A stretch of 64,000 bases of DNA, taken from contig CAZRSF010000012.1 in NCBI GenBank assembly GCA_964602655.1, positions 37,833 through 101,832 of the forward strand, in the 5' to 3' direction. Both the position numbers and the translations under genes were made by a program. Positions 19,001-26,821 of this stretch are shown here, piece after piece; position 1 is the stretch's first letter, and each line of letters starts with the position of its first letter. Below the pieces are notes generated by a model. The model saw only the letters and a program-made list of their open reading frames with translations, ran no database searches and was not told where the DNA came from. The DNA comes from Moduliflexus sp964602655. Lineage in GTDB: Bacteria > Moduliflexota > Moduliflexia > Moduliflexales > Moduliflexaceae.

Positions 19001-20663
19001 CCTGCAAACTCATACGCTCTTTGGTCGCCCGTTCGACGCGCACCAATCCCATGCGGAATTGATTTTCCAACAATTCGCCGACGGAACGGACACGACGGTT
19101 GCCGAGATGGTCAATATCGTCAATTTCGCCTTCGCCCATGCGCAATTTCAACATGTAGGCCGTAATCGCGAGTAAATCTTGCACATCTAAAACACGTTGT
19201 TCAACCGATTTCTCCAGACGCAGCTTTTCATTGATTTTTAAGCGTCCCACCTTTGATAAATCATACCGTTCTTCATTAAAAAACAGATTAAGGAACAGTT
19301 TACTCGCGCTTTCTTCCGTTGGCGGATCGCCAGGGCGCAACGTCCGATAGATTTCCAGCAACGCATCGTTTTTTGTGCGCACGCCATCTTTCATAAACGT
19401 ATTGCTCAGCGCATCGCCCCCAACAGACTTATCAATCAACAAGACATCCAGCGTCGTAACCTTCGCGAGATAGAGTTGATTCAAATTATCCTGCGTAATC
19501 TCTTCGTTACATTCAATCAAGACTTCGCCAGTCTCCGGATCAATAACATCCCGTGCGGAAACTGCGCCAATCAAGGCTGAGGATTCGATTTGTAATAATG
19601 GAATTCCATGCAGATGGCTAAGCCGCAACACCTTTTTTGTAATCTTCTTACCTTCTTTAATAATGACCGTACCATCCGATGCTACGACATCTTGTTTGGC
19701 GACATAACTGCGCAAAAATTCGCTGAGCGCATCCGGGCTTGACGCACGCAAATCAATCTGTAATTGTACAGAACAGGTATCGCGCCGCACATGGTCAACA
19801 TCATCAAAATGAAACGTCACCGTATCATAAAAACAGCGCAGAATATTTTCCGTCGAAGTTAATTCCGGGAAACGTTTCGTCAACTCACTATCATCTTCGG
19901 CAAGACGGCGTTCTTCCTCAACAGCGCATTGCAAGGCACGCAAAAACAGGCTGACTAACATTTTGCGCTTTTTATCAATCCGCACGTACAGATAATCGCG
20001 ATAATCGAATTCGAATTCCAACCACGATCCTCGGTAGGGAATCACACGGCAGCTATACAAAATCTTCCCGCTGAAATGCCCCTTCCCTTTATCATGGTCG
20101 AAAAATACGCCAGGAGACCGATGCATTTGGCTGACAACTGTTCGTTCCGTTCCATTGATAATGAACGTACCCTTCGTCGTCATCATTGGAATTTCGCCAA
20201 AATAAATATCCTGTTCTTTAATGTCACGAATAGACTTACTGTTGGTATCCACATCAATATCCCAGGTCACAAGGCGCACTGTGACTTTGAGCGGAATCGA
20301 GTAGGTCATTCCTCGTTCTCGGCATTCGATCGCGCTATATTTCGGCTTGCCAAAACTATAACTGACAAACTCTAACAACGCGATGTCATTGTAATCCGAA
20401 ATCGGAAACACCGAATGAAAGATCTCCTGCAATCCGATTTTTTCCCGTTCATCCGGCGGGACATTGAGTTGCAGAAAGCGTTCATAGGATGTCTGCTGCA
20501 CCTCGATCAAATTCGGGATATCCAAAATTACCGGAATCTTTCCGAAATCCAATCGTTTCCGAACAGTAGAGACGATACCTTCCGCAGAAGTCAACATCTC
20601 GCGCTCCTGTTGCCTGACAAGACCTTCCTCGCCATAATGTGTCGCGGTATATTCTTGCATCAT
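16083..20663 (-). CDS. rpoB: DNA-directed RNA polymerase subunit beta (long form)
   Basis: 1,526 aa, longer than the 1,342 of Escherichia coli. The rifampicin-binding region ([20 protein letters not shown], then [19 protein letters not shown]) is consensus, so no resistance substitution is seen. The catalytic [15 protein letters not shown] and C-terminal [18 protein letters not shown] motifs are intact. Extra length comes from an acidic Ser-rich insertion (around [16 protein letters not shown]) in the position of a known lineage-specific insertion, and from an insertion of roughly 100 residues before [11 protein letters not shown]. Starts at ATGATG with no clear ribosome binding site. Confidence 0.98.
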   Translation of the reverse strand: [1526 protein letters not shown]

Positions 20664-20699
20664 TGTGTATAATTATGCCATCGCGCCATACACAAAACA

Positions 20700-20716
20700 C
20701 GTCCCTTGCAGGGACG
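20700..20716 (-). other. Short perfect hairpin just upstream of rpoB
   Basis: CGTCCC (20700-20705), loop TTGCA, GGGACG (20711-20716), followed on the minus strand by GTGTTTTGTG, 37 bp before the rpoB start. It could be a weak attenuator or a leader structure. Confidence 0.4.
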
Positions 20717-20933
20717 ATTCCTTCTTTTGCTTATGTATATCGCGAGTAGTTGCCAACAGCCAAACAGCAGAATAGAGCTTACGATGCAGGATAATATTCT
20801 ATCATCCTAAACACCAGCTCTATTCCACAAAAGATACGCCTTTTCAGTAATTGTAGCCAGGATTGTTGACTCTTTTCTGGTATGCTCACTCCCTGGATAT
20901 TTATCATAGACAAGTACACATTCGCGTCTTGTG

Positions 20934-20970
20934 TAAAAAAAGAGAAGAGCGTCAGAGAAACGCATCCTCT
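20934..20970 (-). terminator. Intrinsic terminator/attenuator between rplL and rpoB
   Basis: On the minus strand an imperfect stem (AGAGGATGCGT pairing with ACGCTCTTCTCT) is followed directly by a run of seven T (20941-20935). It lies about 85 bp after rplL and 270 bp before rpoB, the same place as the partial attenuator of Escherichia coli rplJL-rpoBC. It would let ribosomal protein genes be transcribed in excess over rpoBC. Confidence 0.6.
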
Positions 20971-20990
20971 TTTAGCTCTTTGGCGTTGAC

Positions 20991-21037
20991 ACAACCTCCC
21001 GCGTAGTTTATGCGCCTTACTACGCAGGAGGACTGTG
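20991..21037 (-). other. Strong stem-loop directly after rplL
   Basis: GCGTAGT (21001-21007) and ACTACGC (21019-21025) form a perfect stem, extended by CCTCC/GGAGG and ACACA/TGTGT on the outside. No T-run follows, so it may be an RNA processing or stabilising element preceding the attenuator. Confidence 0.55.
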
Positions 21038-21053
21038 TTAAATTTCGTAGCGA

Positions 21054-21446
21054 CTACTTTACTTGTACTACGCCGCCAGAAGCTTCGACTTTAGTCTTGA
21101 TTTCCTGGGCTTCTTCTTTGGAGACGCCTTCTTTAATATTAGCTGGCGCGCCGTCCACAAGCGCTTTAGCTTCTTTCAAACCCAAACCGGTGATCGCACG
21201 AATTTCCTTGATAACCTGAATTTTATTCGCGCCTGCCTCGGTCAACACAACCGTAAATTCCGTTTGTTCTTCTACTGGAGCGGCTTCAGCAGCACCTGCG
21301 CCAGCCACTGCACCCATCATCATAGGAGCGGCGGCAGTCACGCCATATTTATCTTTTAATTTTTGAACCAGTTCGTTTAACTGAAGTACGCTCAAGTTAT
21401 CAATATAAGACAGGACATCGTCTATTGTCAAATCAGCCATGATCAT
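21054..21446 (-). CDS. rplL: 50S ribosomal protein L7/L12
   Basis: 130 aa, or 128 if the second ATG (21440, MADLTIDD) is used; AGGCGG lies 7 nt before the first ATG. It has the N-terminal dimerisation domain, an Ala-rich hinge and the C-terminal factor-binding domain (ANKIQVIKEIRAITGLGLKE). It forms the flexible stalk that recruits EF-Tu and EF-G. It lies downstream of rplJ. Confidence 0.97.
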   Translation of the reverse strand: MIMADLTIDDVLSYIDNLSVLQLNELVQKLKDKYGVTAAAPMMMGAVAGAGAAEAAPVEEQTEFTVVLTEAGANKIQVIKEIRAITGLGLKEAKALVDGAPANIKEGVSKEEAQEIKTKVEASGGVVQVK

Positions 21447-21576
21447 TGTAGAGCCGCCTGTTGCGTGTTATGTGTTGCTTACTATTAAGGACTTCCAGTC
21501 CACAACCCATGACTCGAAACCGCACTCTTTTCCTAATAATGATGTTATAACGATTTATCTGTTAATAGTTTAAGAA

Positions 21577-22110
21577 TCAACCTTCTGCTTTTTTGTCAGC
21601 AACAGCCTGTAACGTATACACAAATTCGTTGACAATCCCCTGGAGTGCAAAAACCAATCCGCTGATCGGGGATTCCAATGTGCCAACTAATTCTGCAAGT
21701 AATTGCTGACGAGGAGGAAGCGTCGAAACCTTTTGAATGCCGTTCGCATCCAACACAGTTCCTTCGATAACCCCGCCTTTGACGCTGACACCTTTGCCAT
21801 CTTGTGCGAATTCTTTGGCATATTTAGTGACAACCTTTGCAAGTCCTGCGGCATCTCCGGGACAAAGCACCAACCCGGTCGGGCCAACCAGAAATTGGCT
21901 TAAACCCTCAAAAGACGTTTCCTGAATCGCTCGTTTTGCCAGCGTATTCTTGACGACCTGAAATTCGCCGGAAGCTTCCTGAAGATCACGACGGAATTTC
22001 GTTGTTTTTTCAACAGTAAATTTGTTGAATTCGATACAGATCACCGATTTGCTATCGATAATACGCGCTTTCAGTTCATCAATGACTTGTTGTTTTTCGT
22101 TTTGATTCAC
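21577..22110 (-). CDS. rplJ: 50S ribosomal protein L10
   Basis: 177 aa; starts at a GTG (22110, MNQNEKQQVIDELK) with no strong ribosome binding site. FKVVKNTLAKRA-type block (FQVVKNTLAKRAIQ) is present. The C-terminal helix anchors L7/L12 dimers and forms the stalk base with L11. In other bacteria L10-L12 represses its own translation; the 80-bp leader after rplA may carry that control. Confidence 0.96.
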   Translation of the reverse strand: MNQNEKQQVIDELKARIIDSKSVICIEFNKFTVEKTTKFRRDLQEASGEFQVVKNTLAKRAIQETSFEGLSQFLVGPTGLVLCPGDAAGLAKVVTKYAKEFAQDGKGVSVKGGVIEGTVLDANGIQKVSTLPPRQQLLAELVGTLESPISGLVFALQGIVNEFVYTLQAVADKKAEG

Positions 22111-22191
22111 GCTACGTGCGGAAAACTACCGATTGTTAACCGTGATCCACATCACACTTAGCAATCGCCAATTCTCTCGATTTTTCGGTAC

Positions 22192-22893
22192 TTATCGGAC
22201 ATCAGCCATCACAGTCGTCGAATCCAATCTAATTCCAACTCCCATTGTCGTGGAAATTGCTATCCCGCGAACATAATGCCCCTTGCTTGAAGAGGGCTTC
22301 ATTCGCATAAGGGTCTCAAGCAATGCGTGAATATTTTCCGCCAACTGTTGAACAGAAAACGAACGTTTTCCAACGGGACAATGAACAATCCCAGCTTTTT
22401 CCACGCGAAATTCCACTTGCCCGGCTTTGACATCTTTTACCGCTTGTGCAACATCTATGGTGACGGTTCCGGTTTTTGGGTTCGGCATTAAACCTCTCGG
22501 ACCAAGAATTCGACCAAGCTTTCCAACAAGTCCCATCATATCAGGTGTAGCAATCGCTCGATCAAAATCAAACCAGCCTCCCTGAATTTTTTCTGCAAGG
22601 TCTTCCGCGCCAACAACATCTGCGCCAGCTTCGCGAGCCTCACGTTCTTTCTCCCCTTTAGCAAACACAATCACTCGCACTGTTTTACCCGTTCCATTAG
22701 GCAATGTAACAGATCCACGCACCATCTGATCAGCTTTACGTGGGTCAACCCCTAATCTAACGGCAATATCAATCGTCTCGTCAAATTTTGCAAAACTCAC
22801 CTCTTTTAAAAGAGTCAACCCCTCTTCTAACGAATAACGCTTTTCCTCGTCGATTTTTTTGATCGCGTCGAGATATTTTTTTCCTTTAGCCAT
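22192..22893 (-). CDS. rplA: 50S ribosomal protein L1
   Basis: 233 aa uL1. The conserved GRILGPRGLMPNPKTGTVT (residues about 125-145) and the C-terminal MKPSSSKGHYVRGIAISTTM are clear. L1 forms the mobile stalk at the E site and in model bacteria represses the L11 operon. It is co-oriented with rplK, 75 bp downstream of it. Confidence 0.98.
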   Translation of the reverse strand: MAKGKKYLDAIKKIDEEKRYSLEEGLTLLKEVSFAKFDETIDIAVRLGVDPRKADQMVRGSVTLPNGTGKTVRVIVFAKGEKEREAREAGADVVGAEDLAEKIQGGWFDFDRAIATPDMMGLVGKLGRILGPRGLMPNPKTGTVTIDVAQAVKDVKAGQVEFRVEKAGIVHCPVGKRSFSVQQLAENIHALLETLMRMKPSSSKGHYVRGIAISTTMGVGIRLDSTTVMADVR

Positions 22894-22968
22894 AAAGAAT
22901 TAGATCAGAAACAGCGGGTAGTCCAACAGCCAGAAAAAATCAGCCTCCTACCTCCTGCCCTCTCTCAA

Positions 22969-23394
22969 TTAGTCAACAATTTCAATTCCCATGCTTCGTG
23001 CCGTTCCTTCAACGGTTCTGATCGCCATATCCAATGTCCTGGCATTCAAATCAGGCATTTTCGTCGCCGCGATTTCTTGAACCTGCGCGCGGCTGACTCG
23101 CCCGACTTTATTTTTGTTCGGTTCTCCAGAACCTCTGGCAACACCAGCAGCACGTTTTAACAATACAGACGCAGGCGGGGTTTTTGTAATAAACGTAAAA
23201 GTACGATCAGAATACACCGTAATCACCACCGGAATAATCAAACCTTCCTGCCCCTGCGTACGAGCGTTGAAGGTCTTACAAAACTCCATGATATTCACAC
23301 CATGCTGACCGAGCGCCGGGCCAACAGGAGGCGATGGATTTGCTTGTCCGGCAGGACACTGCAATTTGACTTGAGCTACGATTTTTTTTGCCAT
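22969..23394 (-). CDS. rplK: 50S ribosomal protein L11
   Basis: 141 aa from the ATG at 23394 (MAKKIVAQVKLQCPAGQANP), the standard length; the frame extends to 23451 but that tail is not L11. The PSPPVGPALGQHGVNIMEFC segment forms the thiostrepton-binding face. L11 is needed for stringent factor activation in other bacteria. Confidence 0.96.
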   Translation of the reverse strand: MAKKIVAQVKLQCPAGQANPSPPVGPALGQHGVNIMEFCKTFNARTQGQEGLIIPVVITVYSDRTFTFITKTPPASVLLKRAAGVARGSGEPNKNKVGRVSRAQVQEIAATKMPDLNARTLDMAIRTVEGTARSMGIEIVD

Positions 23395-23474
23395 GTGAAC
23401 AGCGATTATGCGATTGTCGAGCTTCGATGCATACGCTCTGACTCGATACAATCCTTTATCATTCCCTTACCCGA

Positions 23475-24197
23475 TTAACTCTCACCCTTTTCAACCTGTC
23501 CGAACTCTAATTCTACAGGTGTCGAACGTCCGAAAATAGTAACCATGACCTTCAACTTCCCTTGTTCAGGATAAATATGATCTATCACACCGGAAAAATT
23601 GCTGAATGGCCCATCAATAATTCGGACAGACTCTCCTTGCTCAAAAAGGACTTTTGGTTGAGGACGTTCTGATGTTTCCTTCATTTGCTTCAGAATGGCC
23701 TCGACCTCAGTATCTAACAGCGGCGAGGGTTTCGCACCTCCGACAAATCCGGAAACTTTTGGCGTATTACGAATCGCATACCAGACTTCATCATCAATTT
23801 CCATTTTCACAAACACATACCCAGGGAAAGATCGTTTTGTAAAAACCTGTTTTTTCCCACCCTTGACTTCCATCACATCTTCAGTGGGAATTAAAATCTC
23901 TGACACTCGCGCAGCTAATCCAAGCGATTGCAAGCGCTGCTCCAGGTTTTCTTTAACAACCTTTTCAAAACCAGAATACGTATGAATCACATACCATTTA
24001 TGAATATGATTCTTTAATTCATGAAACGCCTCATCTCCAATAGTTGCTCGTTGAGCGTCAGACAGACTGTCAAGCCTCACGGCCACCCACTCACTTTCCT
24101 TCTGCATGCCTTCGGTTAAAATTGCTTCGGCATCAGGAAAGCGTACCACAAAATCTTGATACTCTTGCTTCTTGAGATACGCCCATTTTTCTTGCAT
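23475..24197 (-). CDS. nusG: Transcription termination/antitermination protein NusG with N-terminal extension
   Basis: 240 aa instead of the usual 175-185. The canonical NusG start (KWYVIHTYSGFEKVVKENL) appears only after about 66 extra residues. The ATG at 24197 has GAGAGGG about 6 nt upstream, and there is no ATG close to KWYV, so the extension is probably translated. NGN and KOW domains (EQGESVRIIDGPFSNFSG) are complete. NusG binds RNA polymerase and couples it to Rho and to the ribosome via S10. It lies 19 bp downstream of secE. Confidence 0.93.
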   Translation of the reverse strand: MQEKWAYLKKQEYQDFVVRFPDAEAILTEGMQKESEWVAVRLDSLSDAQRATIGDEAFHELKNHIHKWYVIHTYSGFEKVVKENLEQRLQSLGLAARVSEILIPTEDVMEVKGGKKQVFTKRSFPGYVFVKMEIDDEVWYAIRNTPKVSGFVGGAKPSPLLDTEVEAILKQMKETSERPQPKVLFEQGESVRIIDGPFSNFSGVIDHIYPEQGKLKVMVTIFGRSTPVELEFGQVEKGES

Positions 24198-24216
24198 AAC
24201 ACCCTCTCGCCACTAC

Positions 24217-24417
24217 TTACCCGAAGAAGCGAATCAGCCGAGACATCATTTGAAAAAAGATCACATCAAGAAGCCCTAAACACAATCCGGCTGCCACAGA
24301 AAGCACGATCACCAACGTCGTTGCCCCAACAATTTCTTTGCGACTGGGCCAAGATACCTTTTTCAACTCCAAACGAGCTTCTTTGAGAAATTGAAGTAAT
24401 TTTTTCATACCGTCCAT
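24217..24417 (-). CDS. secE: Preprotein translocase subunit SecE
   Basis: 66 aa from the ATG at 24417, or 63 from the ATG at 24408 (MKKLLQFLKEARLELKKVSW). The SecE signature KKVSWPSRKEIVGATTLVI leads into a single C-terminal membrane helix. The frame stays open into the upstream tRNA-Trp gene, but that part is not protein-like. SecE clamps SecY in the translocon. Standard tRNA-Trp-secE-nusG order. Confidence 0.94.
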   Translation of the reverse strand: MDGMKKLLQFLKEARLELKKVSWPSRKEIVGATTLVIVLSVAAGLCLGLLDVIFFQMMSRLIRFFG

Positions 24418-24462
24418 TCCGTCCGAGTTAGCGCTTTGCTGACACGTCGAAAGAGAAAAAAA

Positions 24463-24536
24463 CAGACCAGGAGGGACTCGAACCCCCAACCCCCGGATTT
24501 GGAGTCCGGAGCTCTATCCACTTGAGCTACTGGTCT
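24463..24536 (-). tRNA. tRNA-Trp (anticodon CCA)
   Basis: Full cloverleaf: acceptor AGACCAG/CTGGTCT, D-stem GCTC/GAGC, anticodon loop CTCCAAA in stem CCGGA/TCCGG, T-loop TTCGAGT. The 3' CCA is not encoded. It sits between rpmG and secE, the conserved position. Confidence 0.95.
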
Positions 24537-24583
24537 GTATAGACATAGACGAACAGATATTTTTCAAAAAATACGTACGGGTA

Positions 24584-24733
24584 CTATTTTGTTTCCCGAT
24601 GCAATGTATGTTTCCGATCAAATCTGCAATACTTCTTTAACTCAAGCTTTTTAGGAGTCCGCTTTTTATTTTTTGTCGTCGTATAATTACGACGTTTACA
24701 CTCAGTACATGCCAATGTGATTATTTCACGCAT
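24584..24733 (-). CDS. rpmG: 50S ribosomal protein L33
   Basis: 49 aa, MREIITLACTECKRRNYTTT followed by KNKKRTPKKLELKKYCR. This is the type with a C-x-x-C pair near residues 9-12; the distal CxxC is replaced by CRFDRK, so the zinc site is probably incomplete. L33 contacts the E site. It lies between tuf and tRNA-Trp. Confidence 0.94.
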   Translation of the reverse strand: MREIITLACTECKRRNYTTTKNKKRTPKKLELKKYCRFDRKHTLHRETK

Positions 24734-24749
24734 AAGCGGATAAACAGAC

Positions 24750-24793
24750 ACAATTGTCGGCAGGCTTACATCTCAATACCAGCCGACAATTGT
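24750..24793 (-). terminator. Stem-loop after tuf
   Basis: Perfect 12-bp arms ACAATTGTCGGC (24750-24761) and GCCGACAATTGT (24782-24793) lie 12 bp past the tuf stop. The minus-strand tail GTCTGTTTATCC is only modestly T-rich, so it may act as a partial terminator or mRNA 3' stabiliser that lowers rpmG-secE-nusG expression relative to tuf. Confidence 0.6.
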
Positions 24794-24805
24794 CATCTTA
24801 CATTC

Positions 24806-25999
24806 TTACTCAAGAATTTCAGCGACTACGCCAGACCCAACCGTCCGGCCACCTTCGCGAATGGCAAACCGCAGTTCCTTCTCCATCGCGACCGGCACAA
24901 TCAACTCCGCCGTAATCGAGACGTTATCGCCAGGCATCACCATCTCTACGCCTGCCGGCAAATCCATTGATCCGGTCACATCCGTAGTTCTGAAATAAAA
25001 CTGCGGACGATACCCATTGAAGAACGGCGTATGCCGCCCTCCTTCTTCTTTGGACAACACGTAAATCGCACCCTTGAACTTCGTATGCGGCGTAATGCTT
25101 TTCGGCTGCGCCAACACCTGACCGCGCTCAATATCTTCCCGTTTCACGCCACGCAGCAGTACGCCGATATTATCGCCCGCCTGCGCTTCGTCCAACAGCT
25201 TCCGAAACATTTCCACACCCGTCGCGACCGTCTTGCGAGTATCTTTAAAGCCGACAACTTCCACTTCATCGCCAACCTTGACACGCCCACGCTCTACACG
25301 ACCGGTAGCCACCGTCCCGCGACCAGAAATACTAAATACGTCTTCCACTGGCATCAAGAACGGCTTATCCACCGCACGCTCAGGCATCGGAATATACGAA
25401 TCAATCGCCGCCATCAAGTCAAAAATACACTTCGTATCGGGACTATCCACCTCGCCGCTCTGCATCGCCTTCAAGGCTGACCCGCGAATAACAGGAATGT
25501 CATCGCCCGGATAATCATACTTACTCAACAATTCTCGAACTTCCAGTTCCACTAACTCCAACAACTCGTCGTCGTCCACCATATCCGTTTTATTCATAAA
25601 GACGACAATATAAGGTACGTTCACCTGACGCGCCAATAACACATGCTCCCGTGTTTGCGGCATCGGACCATCAGCGGCACTCACAACCAGAATCGCGCCG
25701 TCCATCTGCGCAGCACCTGTAATCATATTCTTTACATAATCCGCATGACCAGGGCAATCCACATGCGCATAATGCCGATTCTGCGTCTGATATTCGACGT
25801 GAGCAGTAGCAATCGTAATTCCGCGCGCCTTTTCTTCAGGAGCCTTATCAATCTGATCATAGGGGACGTACTCCGCCCACCCTTTTTTCGCCAAAACTTC
25901 AGTAATTGCTGCCGTCAAGGTGGTTTTACCATGATCTACGTGCCCAATCGTCCCCACGTTCACATGAGGCTTTGACCTGTCGAATTTTGCCTTTGCCAT
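24806..25999 (-). CDS. tuf: Elongation factor Tu
   Basis: 397 aa, complete. GTPase motifs GHVDHGKTT, DCPGHADY and NKTD are intact, and domain III ends with the usual GRTVGSGVVAEILE. It delivers aminoacyl-tRNA to the ribosome. It stands after a four-tRNA cluster (Thr-Tyr-Gly-Thr), as tufB does in enterics; no tuf copy is next to fusA here. Confidence 0.99.
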   Translation of the reverse strand: MAKAKFDRSKPHVNVGTIGHVDHGKTTLTAAITEVLAKKGWAEYVPYDQIDKAPEEKARGITIATAHVEYQTQNRHYAHVDCPGHADYVKNMITGAAQMDGAILVVSAADGPMPQTREHVLLARQVNVPYIVVFMNKTDMVDDDELLELVELEVRELLSKYDYPGDDIPVIRGSALKAMQSGEVDSPDTKCIFDLMAAIDSYIPMPERAVDKPFLMPVEDVFSISGRGTVATGRVERGRVKVGDEVEVVGFKDTRKTVATGVEMFRKLLDEAQAGDNIGVLLRGVKREDIERGQVLAQPKSITPHTKFKGAIYVLSKEEGGRHTPFFNGYRPQFYFRTTDVTGSMDLPAGVEMVMPGDNVSITAELIVPVAMEKELRFAIREGGRTVGSGVVAEILE

Positions 26000-26051
26000 T
26001 ACTCAATACCTCCGTATATAAATTTTAACAATAAAAAAGACACAACGAGAA

Positions 26052-26124
26052 AGCCCACGACCGGATTTGAACCGGTGACCACTTGCTTACCATGCAAGTG
26101 CTCTACCGACTGAGCTACGCGGGC
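26052..26124 (-). tRNA. tRNA-Thr (anticodon GGT)
   Basis: Acceptor GCCCGCG/CGTGGGC, anticodon stem CTTGC/GCAAG with loop ATGGTAA, T-loop TTCAAAT; 73 nt, CCA not encoded. It is the tuf-proximal tRNA of the cluster. Confidence 0.95.
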
Positions 26125-26235
26125 AAAAAACAAACAGACCTTCTCCACATCGTTTTACATACTCATACAACTATCTACAATTAAGTATGAGTTCAGAATC
26201 CAAACTTTCAGAGGAGAATAGGAGCAATAAAATGG

Positions 26236-26309
26236 AGCGGGAAACGGGGTTCGAACCCGCGACCCTCAGCTTGGAAGGCTGATGCTCTAACCAACTGAGC
26301 TACTCCCGC
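26236..26309 (-). tRNA. tRNA-Gly (anticodon TCC)
   Basis: Acceptor GCGGGAG/TTCCCGC, anticodon stem CAGCC/GGCTG-type with loop containing TCC, T-arm CGGGGTTCGAACCCCG region; 74 nt, no encoded CCA. Confidence 0.93.
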
Positions 26310-26408
26310 ACAACCGCTTATTACATCCCGGCTGGGTACATGCAATTGACTTATATGACTCTCTGTTCCTCCGATAAAACCATCGAAAAAAGGAATGGAG
26401 CTAAAAAA

Positions 26409-26490
26409 TGGGGAGAGAAGGATTCGAACCTTCGAAGGTGACACCAACAGATTTACAGTCTGCCCCCTTTGGCCGCTTGGGTATCTCCCC
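26409..26490 (-). tRNA. tRNA-Tyr (anticodon GTA)
   Basis: 82 nt with a long variable arm, acceptor GGGGAGA/TCTCCCC, anticodon stem CAGAC..., loop with GTA, discriminator A. Class II structure as expected for bacterial tRNA-Tyr. Confidence 0.95.
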
Positions 26491-26512
26491 AATCATTTCA
26501 ATTGCATGCAAA

Positions 26513-26584
26513 AGCTGGCGAAGGGATTTGAACCCCCGACCGGCTGATTACAAATCAGCTGCTCTACCCCTGAGCTACACCAGC
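26513..26584 (-). tRNA. tRNA-Thr (anticodon TGT)
   Basis: Acceptor GCTGGTG/CGCCAGC, anticodon stem GCTGA/TCAGC with loop TTTGTAA, T-loop TTCAAAT; 72 nt, no encoded CCA. First gene of the tRNA-tuf transcription unit. Confidence 0.95.
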
Positions 26585-26607
26585 ACAACTTTACGCTATT
26601 TCAAACT

Positions 26608-26635
26608 TTTGTAGAATTTTGCGTGAATAAGTCAA
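26608..26635 (-). promoter_or_regulatory. Candidate promoter of the tRNA-tuf operon
   Basis: On the minus strand TTGACT (26635-26630), 16-bp spacer, TACAAA (26613-26608), ending about 23 bp upstream of tRNA-Thr(TGT). Spacing and position suit a strong stable-RNA promoter; no GC discriminator is evident. Confidence 0.5.
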
Positions 26636-26821
26636 GCGAAAACTTCATCTTTTAAGAATTACTCAATAAACACCCTTAAAATCAGCCTCCCCACGCAAAC
26701 GACAATATCCCTTCAAAAAAAATCTCGCATAAATGTCAAGAACTTTTTAAATAAAAATCAAAAACTCTCATATCATAAGAGCGCTCATCAAGTAATACCT
26801 ACAGCCCCTTAAGTTGAGTTC

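Noticed and set aside
24217..24489. 90-aa frame for secE that includes MGVRVPPGLFFSL
   Set aside because: Its upstream part is the translation of the tRNA-Trp gene; SecE starts at 24417 or 24408.
26208..26492. 94-aa frame across the tRNA cluster
   Set aside because: It covers tRNA-Gly and tRNA-Tyr on the same strand; composition is not protein-like.
3642..26600. Any integron, prophage or insertion sequence in the ribosomal region
   Set aside because: No transposase, integrase or attachment-site signal is seen; gene order is canonical apart from rplC.
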